Shown here: piece by piece, positions 51,272-63,968 of the stretch
Layout: the number at the start of each line of letters is the position of its first letter
Position numbering within the stretch: the first letter of the stretch is position 1
Source of the DNA: a bacterium Scap17
GTDB taxonomy: Bacteria > Pseudomonadota > Gammaproteobacteria > Pseudomonadales > Halomonadaceae
Length of the DNA: 64,000 bases
Reading direction: 5' to 3'
NCBI GenBank assembly: GCA_013376735.1
Contig: VINJ01000001.1
Span: 3,844,001-3,908,000 of the forward strand
Translations under genes and position numbers: made by a program
The notes under the pieces: generated by a model
Told to the model about the DNA's origin: nothing
Seen by the model: the letters and a program-made list of their open reading frames with translations, nothing else
The model's database searches: none

Positions 51272-51793
51272 TTACTGTGCCAGTACGATTTCGCTCTGCA
51301 CGACTGACAGAGCCTGGCGATCACTACCGCTCCAACCTGCTGCAGTAATGCGATATCCATTTTCAGGCAAGGCATTGTTCATATTATCGGCATTGAGAAT
51401 GCCCTGAACCGTACTGCCCAGGTACTCGATGATGTAATTCCCGTTCTCGTCATCCGTCAAATGACCGATACCGGCCCAGTCATCTGGAGCCAGCAGATCA
51501 CTCGGCGCATCAACACCCGATACCGTCAGGTCGTAGAGTCCGTTGCTCTCTCCTGTCGAAAATTCGCCCAGTGAAATGCCACCACTTTCCAGCTGTTCCT
51601 CAGCCTCTTTCAACAATCCTTCAGCCCGTGCATAAGCAGTGTCATATTGCTGCACATTGACCGTCATACGGGTTTGCAACTGAGTATTTTCACTGCCCGA
51701 CACAGCCATCATGCCCACGACTACCAGCATGACCAGGACCATCAGCAGCACCATACCACCTTGCTGGTGGGCCGAAGCATAACGAGGACTCAT
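51272..51793 (-). CDS. pilX: Minor pilin assembly protein PilX, operon A
   Basis: This 173-residue prepilin has a leader ending QQGG before MVLLMVLVMLVVVGMMAV. It lacks the Glu5 of most pilins, as is normal for PilX/GspK-like subunits. The globular part ends LSVVQSEIVLAQ, matching its operon B paralogue. Its start overlaps pilW-A by 4 bases and it lies 11 bases before pilY1-A, so the genes are coupled. Confidence 0.87.
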   Translation of the reverse strand: MSPRYASAHQQGGMVLLMVLVMLVVVGMMAVSGSENTQLQTRMTVNVQQYDTAYARAEGLLKEAEEQLESGGISLGEFSTGESNGLYDLTVSGVDAPSDLLAPDDWAGIGHLTDDENGNYIIEYLGSTVQGILNADNMNNALPENGYRITAAGWSGSDRQALSVVQSEIVLAQ

Positions 51794-52746
51794 AAGCCAA
51801 GGTTCCGTGGGCTGAACGTCATGGAGAAGGTACGTTGCATGGTGCCACCAGCTTCGCCTTCAATCTGAAGTGAAGGCGGAGTGCTGAGCACCAGATCAAG
51901 GTGGATACGCCGAACTTGATCCCAACGGCCGGCGACTTCGCTGGCCGTCTGGTCAACGGCATAGCCGCTGCCTACGGCAAGGTCAAAACGAAGTTGTATC
52001 CCATTCACGTAACTGGCCAGCTCCTCTGCACATCCAGCTGCGGGACCATCACCTGATGCATTGTCCGAACTCAGGCAGAGCCGTTGCGGGTCGCTGCCGG
52101 TCGAGGCAAGCATTACCAGATACCAACGCTCGAAAGGGTAGACAAAAGGACGGGTTTGTTGATTGCCCCCATAGCCGTGTTGCAAGCCACTCGATAACGA
52201 CAATTTGCCATCCTCACGACTACTGATAGTGTCAATGTCACCACTTTCGCAATCACTGATCATGACATAACTGCCCGGCGCCAGCTGATCGCCACTGAAG
52301 TTCTTCACGTCAAGGGAGCGATCTCCTTGGGCTGCCGAAGAAGACAACTGCCAACCACGTTGACCGTCACTGGCCAGAGCCAAGGCGGGAATCTGCATGG
52401 CAAGGCGATCATAGCTCATCCCGTCCTCAGTCACCGACTCAACGGCCAGTGGCTGAGCGTGAGTTCCCGTGTTGTCACTGACACTCGACCAGGGCGTACA
52501 CCCCGAGAAGCCAATGTTACGCATGACTGGCTGCAGGCGATGTGAAACATGACGAGTACTTTCCTGAAGATAGGACAGTGCTTCTTGGGTCGTCGCGGTA
52601 GCGCGTGTGGTCAAGAAGTACTGAAGCGCCATACCAGTGATGAATAGTCCCAGCACCAACCCTAGCATCAACTCGACCAGGCCAATGCCTTGCTGGCGTC
52701 GGGGACTTCGCTGTCGGAACTGATGGTGACCGAATGATGGCTTCAT
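51790..52746 (-). CDS. pilW: Minor pilin PilW, operon A
   Basis: This 318-residue prepilin has cleavage at QQG/IGLVELMLGLVLGLFITG (after Gly20), with Glu5 in place. The globular domain contains the family segments TTQEALSYLQES and GFSGCTPW. PilW joins PilV, PilX and FimU in the priming complex under PilY1. Stop and start overlap with neighbours by 4 bases (ATGA). Confidence 0.9.
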   Translation of the reverse strand: MKPSFGHHQFRQRSPRRQQGIGLVELMLGLVLGLFITGMALQYFLTTRATATTQEALSYLQESTRHVSHRLQPVMRNIGFSGCTPWSSVSDNTGTHAQPLAVESVTEDGMSYDRLAMQIPALALASDGQRGWQLSSSAAQGDRSLDVKNFSGDQLAPGSYVMISDCESGDIDTISSREDGKLSLSSGLQHGYGGNQQTRPFVYPFERWYLVMLASTGSDPQRLCLSSDNASGDGPAAGCAEELASYVNGIQLRFDLAVGSGYAVDQTASEVAGRWDQVRRIHLDLVLSTPPSLQIEGEAGGTMQRTFSMTFSPRNLGL

Positions 52747-53216
52747 GGGGTAACCCGGATCTGAAGTGTCTCAGTGAGTGTTTGGCTATCCCCACCTCCG
52801 GCACTCCCCTTGTCGGCTGCCGCTTGCCAGGAAAGGGAGAGATCAAGTTGGCCGCCACGTTCAGTGATAGTGCCTATGGATTCGGGTAAACGACTATTGG
52901 CAAGTCTTTGCTGCCACGACCAGACGTCATGGGCAGCCAGCGCATCATCGCTTGTCACGGCCTGCTGCTCCGTGGCGGTTTTCGTATTTCTCCCCGAATA
53001 TTGGCCTTCAGGGTTCGCCTGAATGCGCTCAGCCATACCCACCAGCAAAATGCGCGCTTCAGTGCGAGCGAAGCTCTCATTATTCGCCTGCAGAGTTTCC
53101 ATCTGCATCAATGCAAACCCGAGCAGTGCAAGCCCCATCAACAGCACGGCAATCAATGCCTCGATCAAACTAGCCCCGTGCTGGTTAGGACGTACTGGCC
53201 AGCATGCCTTATCCAC
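52743..53216 (-). CDS. pilV: Minor pilin PilV, operon A
   Basis: This 157-residue prepilin has cleavage at HG/ASLIEALIAVLLMGLALLG (after Gly14) and the PilV-type segment LLVGMAERIQANPEG. It overlaps fimT-A by 8 bases and pilW-A by 4. Confidence 0.88.
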   Translation of the reverse strand: MDKACWPVRPNQHGASLIEALIAVLLMGLALLGFALMQMETLQANNESFARTEARILLVGMAERIQANPEGQYSGRNTKTATEQQAVTSDDALAAHDVWSWQQRLANSRLPESIGTITERGGQLDLSLSWQAAADKGSAGGGDSQTLTETLQIRVTP

Positions 53217-53787
53217 AACTCATTCCTCCGGCGCCATACGCCTCTGGCACCAGGCGGCCGATGATAGACAACCCCAGCTGACGATGAGCTTGTGATGCTG
53301 CATGGCCGCATATCAGAAGACGTGTTGTGCTGTTCACCGCGCCCTGGCTATCAAAGGAAATGTTTTTGCTAGCGATCTGCACTGAAGCACTGCCGGCATG
53401 TTCGCGCAGAACCTCAACCTTGTCGGAGTTGAAGTTGCTCATTGCATCTGCGGGGCTCCCCAGTACCACTGCCCAGCCATTGTTCCACGCAGTCGTATCT
53501 TCACAGCGACTACCATCACCACTGAGCGGACACACGGAAACCTGGCGCCCTCGAGTCACGGCGGTGCTCCGCGCATAGTTGAGAGCAGTGGTGAGTGTCT
53601 CGGTCGTGCTTGCAACCTCCTGACGAGTAATGAATCCCTGCCAGGCAGGCACAGCGACGGTCGAGATGATGGCCAATACCGCAATGGTGACCATCAGCTC
53701 GACAAGGGTAAAGCCATGCATCGCACGGCCCCACTTGCCATAAAGTCCGGCAGCAGCCAAGAGGGGTTGCTTCGTTGACTCTTCCAT
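53209..53787 (-). CDS. fimT: GspH/FimT-FimU family pseudopilin, operon A
   Basis: This protein of about 192 residues is a prepilin with cleavage at MHG/FTLVELMVTIAVLAIIST and a GspH/FimT domain (ARSTAVTRGRQVSVCPLS). It is the first gene of operon A. The start is uncertain: ATG 53787 gives a 24-residue leader, whereas ATG 53721 would leave only three residues before cleavage. AT-rich DNA upstream (53790-53920) should carry the promoter. Confidence 0.82.
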   Translation of the reverse strand: MEESTKQPLLAAAGLYGKWGRAMHGFTLVELMVTIAVLAIISTVAVPAWQGFITRQEVASTTETLTTALNYARSTAVTRGRQVSVCPLSGDGSRCEDTTAWNNGWAVVLGSPADAMSNFNSDKVEVLREHAGSASVQIASKNISFDSQGAVNSTTRLLICGHAASQAHRQLGLSIIGRLVPEAYGAGGMSCG

Positions 53788-53922
53788 TGGAATGATCCGA
53801 AAGATGACTAAAATGCAAACATTCGCAGTTAAGCAGTTGCGCATTCTCACTCAGTCGATACTTAACAACAAGATCAGGGGGCATGCACTCAAGAGTGCGT
53901 GCCCTGAAATACCATCACATGG

Positions 53923-53958
53923 TCAAAAAAAGCCCCGATCATCGAAGATCGGGGCTTT
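53923..53958 (-). terminator. Terminator of pilin operon B
   Basis: On the minus strand AAAGCCCCGATCT and GATCGGGGCTTT pair and are followed by a seven-T run. It lies 33 bases after pilE-B and separates the two pilin operons. Confidence 0.92.
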
Positions 53959-53990
53959 GGGGCTTGGAATGCAATGTCGGCTGTCAGTGC

Positions 53991-54476
53991 TTACCAGCAA
54001 TCACTGCTGTCAGTGCCTTCCGAGTCGGCGAGAACTGCCGCGCCCTTCACTCCCAGCTCCGTGAGTGTAAAGGTGGCGCAGTCCTCATCATTGGCCTGAC
54101 TGCCGGTAGCAGTGGCAGTCAGGGTATAGCTGTCTGCATCCCCTGCGACGGCGAGATTGTAGAAACCTTCCTCACTGACCGCATCTGCCTGACCCAATCC
54201 GATACCGCCACCACCGCCGCCGAGCGCATCTCCACAGCTGGTCGCCGCTGTCACGCTGGCCGTCGCGTATTCACCGCAGGTTGCCATGATGCGCTCCTGG
54301 GTCTGGGCAAGCGCCAGCAAGGCGGTGGTGGCATCGGTACGACGTGAACGCTCCACCTGGTCCTGATAGCTGGGATAGGCGATCGCCGCCAGAATGCCGA
54401 TGATGGCCACCGCAATCATGAGCTCCAGCAGACCGAAGCCGCCTTGTGCTCGAGAACCTCCAGTTCGCCTGATCAT
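53991..54476 (-). CDS. pilE: Type IV minor pilin PilE, operon B
   Basis: This 161-residue prepilin is cleaved at [21 protein letters not shown] (after Gly13). The helix, the [13 protein letters not shown] segment and the C-terminal DCW match pilE-A, with a glycine run (residues about 84-89) absent from the A copy. Its ATG overlaps the pilY2 stop (TGATG). Confidence 0.88.
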   Translation of the reverse strand: MIRRTGGSRAQGGFGLLELMIAVAIIGILAAIAYPSYQDQVERSRRTDATTALLALAQTQERIMATCGEYATASVTAATSCGDALGGGGGGIGLGQADAVSEEGFYNLAVAGDADSYTLTATATGSQANDEDCATFTLTELGVKGAAVLADSEGTDSSDCW

Positions 54477-54814
54477 CAGCGCCCCCTACGTAGTAGCGTG
54501 ATCTCGATGACCTGCTTCGGCTCACCACGTGGGTCGAAGCGCACCTCGACCTCCTGCCCCGGCGTGAGGTGGAAGGCCTTCAGCTCGCGCCCATTGCGAT
54601 TGAGTATCCGGCTCTCCGGCTGAAGCACGAACCCCATGTCGTCGACGAGCAGCTGATCCCCCTCTCGCTCGTCGATGACGCCGGTGACGCTCTGCTCCAT
54701 GACCAGCGGAATCAGGGCATCTTCCGCCAGGGCCTGGGAGCTCCAGCTCGTGAAGAGCAAGCCCGCCGCCAGCATCAGTCCACTACCAGTCAGCTTGAGT
54801 CGTGATGTCTTCAT
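54476..54814 (-). CDS. pilY2: PilY2-like small periplasmic protein
   Basis: This 112-residue protein has a signal peptide (ending SQALA near 31) and a compact mature domain with [14 protein letters not shown] and [13 protein letters not shown]. Position, size and secretion match P. aeruginosa PilY2, which lies between pilY1 and pilE. Start: ATG 54814 with AGGAG 7 bases upstream. It is 10 bases after pilY1-B. No counterpart exists in operon A. Confidence 0.8.
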   Translation of the reverse strand: MKTSRLKLTGSGLMLAAGLLFTSWSSQALAEDALIPLVMEQSVTGVIDEREGDQLLVDDMGFVLQPESRILNRNGRELKAFHLTPGQEVEVRFDPRGEPKQVIEITLLRRGR

Positions 54815-54824
54815 GGTCTCTCTC

Positions 54825-58451
<3,627 letters not shown>

Positions 58452-58464
58452 GTTCATGCTCCTC

Positions 58465-59043
58465 TCAGAAGTAAGGGCCCAGTTCCATCTCGCTTTGCAC
58501 TACTGTCCAGGAGGCACCATTGCCGCCTCCTGTGCCCATCGCGTTGATACGGAAGGCATCCAGGCGCGTACCTACCGCATTCACTTCGTTGCTGGCATTC
58601 AGCGGCGGCTCGCCGACCTTGCCCAGATACTCGATCACATAGGCTCCGATGACCGCACCGGTATCATTGTCCAGCGTCTGGATGCCGTTGGCTTGCCAAT
58701 CCGCTTCCGAGAGCGGGTTGATCGGCGGTGCATTCTCGGGCAGCGCCAGCATCAGCCCGGCGGAATCATCGAAACTGTTCAGGTTCCAGGTACCATCCTC
58801 CAGGCCTTCCTGCAGTGCGCGCTCGCCGATGCTCAGACTGGTTTCCGCGTTGTAATAGGACTGCTCGAAGTTGCGGCTGTTGACGGCCATACGTGTCTGC
58901 AGCTGACTGTCCTCGACTCCCGTGACGGCCAGCAGTCCGATCACGACCAGCATGATCAACACGATCAGCAAGGCGATACCTTGCTGACGTGCTGCCCCCC
59001 GAGTGACCGCGCAGACTCTGGACGTTGAAGACGATGTATTCAT
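58465..59043 (-). CDS. pilX: Minor pilin assembly protein PilX, operon B
   Basis: This 192-residue prepilin has a leader ending RQQG before IALLIVLIMLVVIGLLAVTG, without Glu5. It shares QLQTRMAVN, YVIEYLGKV and a C-terminal VVQSEMEL with the A copy. Its ATG overlaps pilW-B by one base and it lies 13 bases before pilY1-B. Confidence 0.87.
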   Translation of the reverse strand: MNTSSSTSRVCAVTRGAARQQGIALLIVLIMLVVIGLLAVTGVEDSQLQTRMAVNSRNFEQSYYNAETSLSIGERALQEGLEDGTWNLNSFDDSAGLMLALPENAPPINPLSEADWQANGIQTLDNDTGAVIGAYVIEYLGKVGEPPLNASNEVNAVGTRLDAFRINAMGTGGGNGASWTVVQSEMELGPYF

Positions 59044-60032
59044 CAGCTGCCCCTCAGTTGCAGATTGCGCGGTGTGAACGTGAGATTGAAGGTTCGCGTC
59101 AAACGCCCATCATTATCCCCGCCCGGCACCACTCCCGGCAGGCTCTCGAGCGTCAGGGCGATCTCGATACGACGCACCTCATCCCAACGGCCCTCGCTGC
59201 GCACCGTGGCGGCCGGCACCTTGACGCGATCGACACTGCCATTGCCGGTGGTATCCAGGCTGAAACTGACATCGAATCCCTGTACGCCGGAGGCCAGTTC
59301 TTCCCGTGCGAAAGCAGCATCGATACGGTCGAGATACAGTGCACGCACCGAGGAATCGTTGGCCTGGTCATCCAGCCGCAGCTCCCAGGCCTGCACCGGG
59401 TAGAGATAGGCATTCGAGGACTGAGAGCTGCCATAGGAACGTGACAGGGTGTCGTTGGTTTCCACATTACCTTGGGTGGTGCCTGACACCCTGAAGACAT
59501 CGGTGCTGCTGCAATCACTGACCAGCGCATACTCGTTGGTCACGAAGGCAGCTTCGCTACCGTTGCGCACGGACAGTGGACCACCCAGCGACGTCATGCT
59601 GCTGGTCAGCGTGGTTTCATCGCCGTCCTTGCTGGCAGCGACGAACGTCAGATTGAAATAGCTGAGGCCCCGCTGGGTACGCTGCTGCCCCCCGAAGGGC
59701 GCCGTGAGATCGTGAGAGGCATCCACTGAGCTGGCATTGGTGATATCGCGGCTATTGGCACAGCCTGCGTAGCCCACATTGCGCATCAGCGGCTGAAGCC
59801 GGAAGGACACGTAGCGGGCTGACTCCTGCAGATAGGAAAGCGCTTCCTGAGTACTCACCGTGCTGCGTGAGGTCGAGAACATCTGCACGGCCATGGCCGT
59901 GATCAGCAGTCCCAGTACCAGGCTGATCATCAGCTCGACAAGCCCGATACCCGCCTGGCGCTTCGGGCCATGAGGTCGGACGGTGTCGGGGGCGGCACGT
60001 CGGCGGGCCGCTGCAGGGGAACAGCGGTTCAT
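59043..60032 (-). CDS. pilW: Minor pilin PilW, operon B
   Basis: This 329-residue prepilin is cleaved at QAG/IGLVELMISLVLGLLITA (after Gly28). It shares STQEALSYLQES, GCANSRD-type cysteine context and TFNLTFTPRNLQL with pilW-A. It overlaps pilV-B by 4 bases. Confidence 0.9.
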   Translation of the reverse strand: MNRCSPAAARRRAAPDTVRPHGPKRQAGIGLVELMISLVLGLLITAMAVQMFSTSRSTVSTQEALSYLQESARYVSFRLQPLMRNVGYAGCANSRDITNASSVDASHDLTAPFGGQQRTQRGLSYFNLTFVAASKDGDETTLTSSMTSLGGPLSVRNGSEAAFVTNEYALVSDCSSTDVFRVSGTTQGNVETNDTLSRSYGSSQSSNAYLYPVQAWELRLDDQANDSSVRALYLDRIDAAFAREELASGVQGFDVSFSLDTTGNGSVDRVKVPAATVRSEGRWDEVRRIEIALTLESLPGVVPGGDNDGRLTRTFNLTFTPRNLQLRGS

Positions 60033-60595
60033 GGCTCTACCTCGAAACGATAGGTCTGCTGGTCAACTCCCCCGCTGATGGGGTCACTCCACTGTACCTG
60101 GACACTGACGTCGTGAACGCCGATGCCGGCCCCGCCGACGACACGCTCGTCGACTTCCACGCTGCCGACGCCGCTGGTCAGCGTGGAGCCGATGATGGCG
60201 TCACGCCAATCAATGATGTCCTGGTCTGCCAGCTCTGCGGGCGCGCAGTCCGAGCTGCATCCATCCACCGGCGCATTGGCGGTGTCGGCATCGTCATATT
60301 GATCGATAGCCTCAAGGTTGGCGCGGATACGTTCAGCCATGTCCAGCGACAGCAGCTGTGCCACGGTATTGCTGTAGCTGACGCGCTGATGCTGCAGCGT
60401 CTGAACTTGCAACAACCCCAGCCCCAGCAGGGAAACCCCCAGCAGCATGACCGCGACCAGCGCCTCGATCAGGCCGACGCCGCGCTGAGAATGCCGAGCG
60501 GAACGGCGCCGTTGCAGGCGAGACAGCACTGTTTTCCTCAGCACTCTCGGCTGCAGGGCTTTCTTGAGGGATGTGGTCATCAACAATGCTGTCAT
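60029..60595 (-). CDS. pilV: Minor pilin PilV, operon B
   Basis: This 188-residue prepilin has a long basic leader (about 39 residues) before VGLIEALVAVMLLGVSLLG, then LLSLDMAERIRANLE. The start overlaps fimU-B by 4 bases. An internal start closer to the cleavage site cannot be excluded, but ATGA coupling favours the annotated one. Confidence 0.86.
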   Translation of the reverse strand: MTALLMTTSLKKALQPRVLRKTVLSRLQRRRSARHSQRGVGLIEALVAVMLLGVSLLGLGLLQVQTLQHQRVSYSNTVAQLLSLDMAERIRANLEAIDQYDDADTANAPVDGCSSDCAPAELADQDIIDWRDAIIGSTLTSGVGSVEVDERVVGGAGIGVHDVSVQVQWSDPISGGVDQQTYRFEVEP

Positions 60596-61092
60596 GAGCA
60601 GTCCCCTCCTGATTCAAGGCGTACGCGACCCGAAGGTGCCACGACGACAGAGGTCGCATCGGAGGCCGCACAGAACACCAGCGTACTGTTGCCACTAGTC
60701 AACGTGCCGCGATCGTTGTAGGTGATCCTGGAGGCGCCCCCCGACTGGGCAACCGCATTGCTGTCCTGATGAATCCACAGGCGGTCGTCGAGGGTGAAAT
60801 TGGAAGTACTTCCAACATAGACGACCCAGCCATTCGCCCAATCATCGTCGCAGGTCGTGGGATTGGGGGTGGCAACGCTCGGCGCATAGGGACAGACACT
60901 CACATCCACACCGCGCGTGGTGGCGGTGCTGCGCGCCATGCCGAGCGCATGGGTCAGTGCACGCACATCGGACTCCACCTGAGAGCGCTGCACCAGGCCT
61001 TGCCAGGCCGGCACCGCCCAGGTCGCGATGATGGCAATGATCGCCACCGTCACGACCAGCTCGATCAGGGTGAAACCACGGGATTGGCGCAT
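60592..61092 (-). CDS. fimU: GspH/FimT-FimU family pseudopilin, operon B
   Basis: This 166-residue prepilin is cleaved at SRG/FTLIELVVTVAIIAIIAT (after Gly6), a classic short leader. The GspH domain has ARSTATTRGVDVSVCPYA and the C-terminal cysteine pair FCAASD..GDCS. Start: ATG with GGAG about 8 bases upstream. It lies 75 bases after the head pilin gene. Confidence 0.87.
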   Translation of the reverse strand: MRQSRGFTLIELVVTVAIIAIIATWAVPAWQGLVQRSQVESDVRALTHALGMARSTATTRGVDVSVCPYAPSVATPNPTTCDDDWANGWVVYVGSTSNFTLDDRLWIHQDSNAVAQSGGASRITYNDRGTLTSGNSTLVFCAASDATSVVVAPSGRVRLESGGDCS

Positions 61093-61166
61093 GAGAGATA
61101 CGTCTCCTTGCCGCTAAGGGTCGACCGGCCATGCCGGACTCGCGTCTGCCTTCTAGGGGCCCACCA

Positions 61167-61655
61167 TCACCAGCACCGACCTCCTCCTTCGGCACCAGTA
61201 TTCATGTCCTGGTCCATCCACAGTATGCCGCAGTCGTCATTGAGTTGTGCCCCTTGAGGCGTCGCCTGCAGGACGAAGGCCGAGGCAGACAGACTGCGAT
61301 ACGTGATCAGGTAGCGAAGATTGCCACCGCTGTCCTCTATACGGCTGACGCCATCCATCGGCTGGTCATCATCCCCCACGGGGGCCTCGGAGAAATTCTG
61401 GGAGTAGAAGCCACGCAGCTGTCTGGCCTGCTGCCCCAGCGCTTGCTGGGCATGCGAGCGCCAGCTGCGCTCCACATAACCCAGATAGGAGGGAATGGCG
61501 ACCGCCGCCAGAATGCCGATGATCGCGACCACCATCATCATCTCGATCAGGGTGAAGCCCTGAGCCCGACGCCTGCCAGCTGCCCCGCGCCCCGGTTTCG
61601 GCTTGCGGCGTGCACCTGCACTGCTGACACCGATGACCGAGAACAGTCGTGGCAT
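61167..61655 (-). CDS. Type IV pilin-like protein at the head of operon B
   Basis: This 162-residue prepilin has a long basic leader (cleavage [21 protein letters not shown] after Gly33) and a globular part resembling PilE, ending GGGRCW with an internal DDC. The size is that of a minor pilin, not of the major PilA with its usual disulfide loop, but it could be either. It has no counterpart in operon A. Start: ATG 61655 with GGAG 8 bases upstream and an AT-rich promoter region behind it. Confidence 0.83.
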   Translation of the reverse strand: MPRLFSVIGVSSAGARRKPKPGRGAAGRRRAQGFTLIEMMMVVAIIGILAAVAIPSYLGYVERSWRSHAQQALGQQARQLRGFYSQNFSEAPVGDDDQPMDGVSRIEDSGGNLRYLITYRSLSASAFVLQATPQGAQLNDDCGILWMDQDMNTGAEGGGRCW

Positions 61656-61822
61656 GGGAAAGTCTCCAGAATACGAACTATACCTCCATTATGTATCATT
61701 TTGGTAACTGGGCATTACATTTTTTTTCAATACACACCAGGTTGATCAACGATCGTGCTCAAGAATGCCATTGCTTATACAAGAAAATACTGAATTTAAT
61801 GGCAAACCACGAAGGACGCGCA
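61656..61822 (-). promoter_or_regulatory. AT-rich upstream region of pilin operon B
   Basis: About 165 bases, unusually AT-rich for this genome, between the ispH terminator and the head pilin. Several -10-like hexamers (for example TACATAAT around 61697) are present, but the start site cannot be fixed by eye. Confidence 0.5.
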
Positions 61823-61850
61823 CAAAAAAAGCCGCGACAGGGTCGCGGCT
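61823..61850 (-). terminator. Terminator of ispH
   Basis: On the minus strand AGCCGCGAC and GTCGCGGCT form a 9-bp stem with a 3-base loop and seven T residues, 27 bases after the ispH stop. Confidence 0.9.
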
Positions 61851-61877
61851 CCTTCACTGGCAGAAATTTACAAGGCG

Positions 61878-62846
61878 TTACAGCTCGCGGATCTGGTCCG
61901 AGGCGATCAAGCGCTCCTTGAGCTCCTTGGGCATGGAGAAGACGATATTCTCCTCCTGACCCTCAAGCTCTTCGGGTGCCGAGGCTCCCAGCGCCATCAG
62001 GCGATCGATCACGCCCTGCACCAGCACTTCGGGGGCGCTGGCCCCGGCGGTAATACCGATGCTGCCGATCCCCTCGAGCCAGCTGGCCTCGATCTGCTGC
62101 GCATCGTCGATCAACCAGGCGGGGGTCTGCATGCGCTCGGCCAGTTCGCGCAGGCGATTGGAGTTGGAGCTGTTGGGGCTGCCGACCACCAGCACCACAT
62201 CGCAGGCTTCTGCCAGCATGCGCACGGCATCCTGACGATTCTGGGTCGCGTAGCAGATGTCATCCTTGCGCGGACCCTGAATCGCCGGGAAGCGTTCGCG
62301 CAGCGCATCGATCACGCGGGCCGTGTCATCCATGGACAATGTGGTCTGGGTGACGAAGGCCAGTTGCTCCGGGTCCTTGACCTCCAGACGCGCCACATCG
62401 GACTCGTCTTCCACCAGGTGGATGGTGCCACCCTGGGAAGCGTCATAGCGGCCCATGGTGCCCTCGACTTCCGGGTGACCCTCATGGCCGATCAACACGC
62501 AATCCTGGCCCTTGCGCGCATAGCGCAGGACTTCCATGTGCACCTTGGTGACCAGCGGACAGGTGGCATCGAAGACCTTGAGGTTGCGACGCTCGGCCTC
62601 TTCCTGCACGGCACGCGAGACACCGTGTGCCGAGAAGATGACGATGACGTCATCCGGCACTTCGTGCAGTTCCTCGACGAAGATGGCGCCGCGCTCCTTG
62701 AGGGAGTCGACCACGAAACGGTTGTGCACCACCTCATGACGCACATAGATCGGCGGCCCGAACACGTCGAGCGCTCCGTTGACGATATCGATGGCGCGAT
62801 CCACTCCGGCGCAGAAACCGCGCGGGTTGGCCAACTTGATCTGCAT
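61878..62846 (-). CDS. ispH: 4-hydroxy-3-methylbut-2-enyl diphosphate reductase
   Basis: This 322-residue iron-sulfur enzyme performs the last step of the MEP isoprenoid pathway, giving IPP and DMAPP. The three cluster cysteines are Cys12 (NPRGFCAG), Cys96 (DATCPLV) and Cys198 ([11 protein letters not shown]). I chose ATG 62846 because GGAG lies 7 bases upstream and the conserved N-terminus [10 protein letters not shown] begins there. It is the last gene of the lspA-fkpB-ispH operon. Confidence 0.95.
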   Translation of the reverse strand: MQIKLANPRGFCAGVDRAIDIVNGALDVFGPPIYVRHEVVHNRFVVDSLKERGAIFVEELHEVPDDVIVIFSAHGVSRAVQEEAERRNLKVFDATCPLVTKVHMEVLRYARKGQDCVLIGHEGHPEVEGTMGRYDASQGGTIHLVEDESDVARLEVKDPEQLAFVTQTTLSMDDTARVIDALRERFPAIQGPRKDDICYATQNRQDAVRMLAEACDVVLVVGSPNSSNSNRLRELAERMQTPAWLIDDAQQIEASWLEGIGSIGITAGASAPEVLVQGVIDRLMALGASAPEELEGQEENIVFSMPKELKERLIASDQIREL

Positions 62847-62906
62847 GACAGGCTCCGCTTGATGGCGAGGTGCACTCACGGGGGAGCGCACCTCTGGAAA
62901 GAAGAC

Positions 62907-63350
62907 TCAGTGCGTGGTCGCGGGGGCGACTGACAGCACCTCGACCTCGAAGGTCAGGGTACGCCCGGCCAGCGGGTGATTGAAGTCGACCTGGACGTCA
63001 CGCTCATCGATCTCGCGGATGATGCCCGGCAGCTCCGAGCCCGACGGCTCGGCGAAGGACATCACCATGCCGACCTCGATCTCTTCATCGAAGCTCTTTC
63101 GTGCCACGGTCTGGACGTTCTGCGGATTGTGCTGACCGAAGGCATGCTCCGGCGTGATCGTGAAGCTGCCGGTCTCGCCCGCCGCCATGCCCATGATCGA
63201 ACGCTCGAAGCCCGGCGGCAGATTGCCGTCACCCACCTGGAAGGTGGCCGGTGTCTTGTCGAAGGTGGAGTCCACCTCGGTGCCGTCTTCCAGACGCAGA
63301 CGGAAATGGAGGCTGACCTCCATGTTATCGGCGATACGATGCTCGCTCAT
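62907..63350 (-). CDS. fkpB: FKBP-type peptidyl-prolyl isomerase, SlyD/FkpB type
   Basis: This 147-residue cytoplasmic isomerase has the FKBP core (HFRLRLEDGTEVDSTFDKTPATFQ) and an inserted flap domain typical of FkpB/SlyD, ending GRTLTFEVEVLSV. It lacks the His-rich tail of SlyD. Start: ATG 63350 has GAGG 5 bases upstream; ATG 63374 overlaps the lspA stop (ATGA) and is an equally possible coupled start adding eight residues. Confidence 0.9.
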   Translation of the reverse strand: MSEHRIADNMEVSLHFRLRLEDGTEVDSTFDKTPATFQVGDGNLPPGFERSIMGMAAGETGSFTITPEHAFGQHNPQNVQTVARKSFDEEIEVGMVMSFAEPSGSELPGIIREIDERDVQVDFNHPLAGRTLTFEVEVLSVAPATTH

Positions 63351-63370
63351 GCTGACCTCGCTTGTGGCGC

Positions 63371-63898
63371 TCATTCGGAGCGGCCACGGAAAGATTCAAG
63401 AATCAGTGCCACGGCTCCCAGGCTGATGGCGACGTCCGCCACGTTGAAGGCCGGGAAGAAGGCATTGCCCCAGTGGAAGGACAGGAAGTCCACCACGTAG
63501 CCATGCACGACACGATCATAGAGATTGCCAAGCGCGCCCCCCAGCACCAGCGCGATGCCCAGCGCGGTGAAGGTCTCGTGACGCTTGAGGCGCGCAAGCC
63601 AGATACTCAGGCCGATGGCTGCCACCACCGCAATACCCGCAAACAACCAGCGCTGCCAGCCATCATGGCCGGCCAGAAAACTGAACGCCGCGCCGGTGTT
63701 GTGGAGCAGCGTCAGATTGAAGATCGGCAGCACTTCGTTGGCCTGACCATAGACCAGCGAACTGCTGGCCAGCCACTTGGTGGCCAGGTCCAGCACCACG
63801 ATCACCAGCGACAGCCACAGCCAGCGCAGCGGCGAGCGCATCGGCTCACTGCCGGCCGAGGGGGTATCCGTCGCGGGGCCTTGTGAAGAAGACGTCAT
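63371..63898 (-). CDS. lspA: Lipoprotein signal peptidase (signal peptidase II)
   Basis: This 175-residue inner membrane aspartyl protease cleaves lipoprotein signal peptides and would serve BamD among others. Four hydrophobic helices are visible, with catalytic Asp128 (GALGNLYDRV) and Asp155 (FNVADVAIS). The first 20 residues are a polar extension; ATG 63841 is an alternative start. Its stop overlaps the longer fkpB start. Confidence 0.95.
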   Translation of the reverse strand: MTSSSQGPATDTPSAGSEPMRSPLRWLWLSLVIVVLDLATKWLASSSLVYGQANEVLPIFNLTLLHNTGAAFSFLAGHDGWQRWLFAGIAVVAAIGLSIWLARLKRHETFTALGIALVLGGALGNLYDRVVHGYVVDFLSFHWGNAFFPAFNVADVAISLGAVALILESFRGRSE

Positions 63899-63940
63899 GT
63901 TACCTTCCTGTCGTAAAATGAGTCTGCGACCGGCAAGACA

Positions 63941-63968
63941 CGAACGCCGGGCCAGAGCCCGGCGTTCG
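63941..63968. terminator. Hairpin upstream of lspA
   Basis: CGAACGCCGGGC and GCCCGGCGTTCG form a 12-bp perfect stem with a 4-base loop. ileS usually precedes lspA; the 100 bases to the window end show no recognisable IleS C-terminus, so what lies upstream is unresolved. Confidence 0.5.
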
